This document shows positions 63,466-64,000 of a stretch of DNA of 64,000 bases, in pieces. The notes under the pieces were generated by a model. The model was not told where the DNA came from. It worked only from the letters and a program-made list of their open reading frames with translations, and ran no database searches. The stretch lies in assembly GCF_044597725.1 (NCBI RefSeq), contig NZ_CP139003.1, positions 3,472,001 to 3,536,000 on the forward strand, read 5' to 3'. The stretch's first letter is position 1; each line of letters opens with the position of its first letter. A program made the translations under genes and the position numbers. Origin of the DNA: Bermanella sp044597725 (GTDB lineage: Bacteria > Pseudomonadota > Gammaproteobacteria > Pseudomonadales > Oceanobacteraceae).

Positions 63466-64000
63466 ATGCACATTACTATGCACACAAAATCTGCTTATTC
63501 CATAAAGGTATTAATGAGTTTTTTACTCTTGATGTACCTAACAAGCGCGAACGCACAAGAACCGGAAATTTCCCCCGAGCAAACTCGTCAAGCACGATTA
63601 CAAGCCTTAGAAGTACTTATAAACCGACAACAGTTTGAGCAAGCATTTACACTTGCCTCCAAAATGAAAGAAACGGAAGAAGGTAATGCTCAATTTGATT
63701 TTAACTATGGTATGGCAGCCATTGAAACGGGAAATTTCGACCAAGCCTTATTTGCCTTTGAACGACTTCTATTCATGGATCCTCGCAATCCTAGGTATCG
63801 TCTCGAATTAGCCCGAACGCATTTTTACTTACGTAATTTAACCCGTTCCGAAGTCGAGTTTAAAAAGGTGTTAGCGCTTAACCCTCCTCTAGCTGTCCAA
63901 CAGAATGTACAGCAATTTTTAGACGAAATAGCCAATCTTTATCGCCGTGTACAACCCGAGTTTTATGCCACCATCGATTTAGGGGGCGGCTATGATAGCA
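63466..64000 (+). CDS. TPR protein with predicted C-terminal beta-barrel, cut by window edge
   Basis: Open from the ATG at 63466 (alternatives 63478, 63514) through the right edge; 178 codons visible. A signal peptide ends at about TSANA; TPR-like units follow (LINRQQFEQAFTLASKM, FNYGMAAIETGNFDQALFAFERLL, ARTHFYLRNLTRSEVEFKKVL); then QQFLDEIANLYRRVQPEFYATIDLGGGYDS, the usual transition into a DUF560 (Slam-like) outer-membrane barrel. Slam proteins export surface lipoproteins; this assignment depends on the unseen barrel. Confidence 0.7.
   Translation, partial: MHITMHTKSAYSIKVLMSFLLLMYLTSANAQEPEISPEQTRQARLQALEVLINRQQFEQAFTLASKMKETEEGNAQFDFNYGMAAIETGNFDQALFAFERLLFMDPRNPRYRLELARTHFYLRNLTRSEVEFKKVLALNPPLAVQQNVQQFLDEIANLYRRVQPEFYATIDLGGGYDS

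Noticed and set aside
1..64000. CRISPR array, prophage, insertion sequence, integron
   Set aside because: No transposase, integrase or phage protein, and the only regular arrays are the heptamer at 42.2 kb and the 11-base units at 49.1 kb, neither of which has spacers.

Overview
The window is a chromosomal segment of a Gram-negative gammaproteobacterium, most likely a marine member of the Oceanospirillales/Pseudomonadales. The assignment rests on gene order: a gcbA-like gene, aroQ, prmA, a DUF3426 gene, dusB, fis, purH, purD and a retS-like kinase; then coq7, an osmC-family gene, a vfr-type crp and trpCDG; then hemA, prfA and prmC opposite a TPR gene, lolB, ispE, tRNA-Gln, prs, rplY, pth and ychF. 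These blocks are those of Pseudomonas and its relatives. The genus cannot be fixed from the sequence alone. There is no rRNA, CRISPR array, prophage, transposase or integrase.

Layout. 1-8.5 kb: the end of an acyl-CoA dehydrogenase, two small envelope genes, a BLUF blue-light sensor, rsuA, a DUF2333/PCuAC pair and a lapD-lapG pair that controls adhesin release through c-di-GMP. 8.7-20.7 kb: a GcbA-like diguanylate cyclase, the aroQ-prmA-dusB-fis-purH-purD block (accB and accC are missing from their usual place), a RetS-like hybrid kinase and coq7. 20.7-28.6 kb: OsmC, Vfr/CRP, a REC-DUF3369-HD-GYP phosphodiesterase and a trp operon (trpE-channel-trpG-trpD-trpC) carrying a voltage-gated cation channel gene. 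28.9-42.3 kb: a DUF2970 membrane protein, a DUF6351 hydrolase, then the two divergent core blocks prmC-prfA-hemA and TPR-lolB-ispE-tRNA-Gln-prs-rplY-pth-ychF. A heptanucleotide repeat grows out of the ychF stop codon.

42.3-55 kb: a TldD/PmbA protease pair of the type usual in Firmicutes, a quinone oxidoreductase, a PAS-GGDEF-EAL protein, a small secreted protein behind a four-unit Pho-box-like array and a hairpin over its ribosome binding site, ferredoxin-NADP reductase, a Kef-type antiporter with a LysR regulator, and a membrane diguanylate cyclase. 55-61.2 kb: two composite non-coding repeats in opposite orientation, each with long inverted arms, flank tRNA-Met, two paralogous secreted proteins, trxC with a small membrane partner, and a three-gene cluster (Met-rich lipoprotein, CC-motif beta-barrel, redoxin lipoprotein) that looks like a periplasmic metal or thiol system. 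61.2-64 kb: a BaiN/HI0933-type flavoprotein, two small regulatory or membrane genes, and the start of a TPR/beta-barrel protein cut by the window edge.

Working together: five c-di-GMP proteins (LapD, GcbA-like, HD-GYP, GGDEF-EAL, membrane GGDEF), a RetS-like kinase, Vfr and a BLUF sensor suggest a lifestyle switching between attachment and motility. The most promising poorly described items are the 58.3-60.7 kb cluster, the composite repeats, the Pho-like array with hairpin at 49.1 kb, and the channel in the trp operon.
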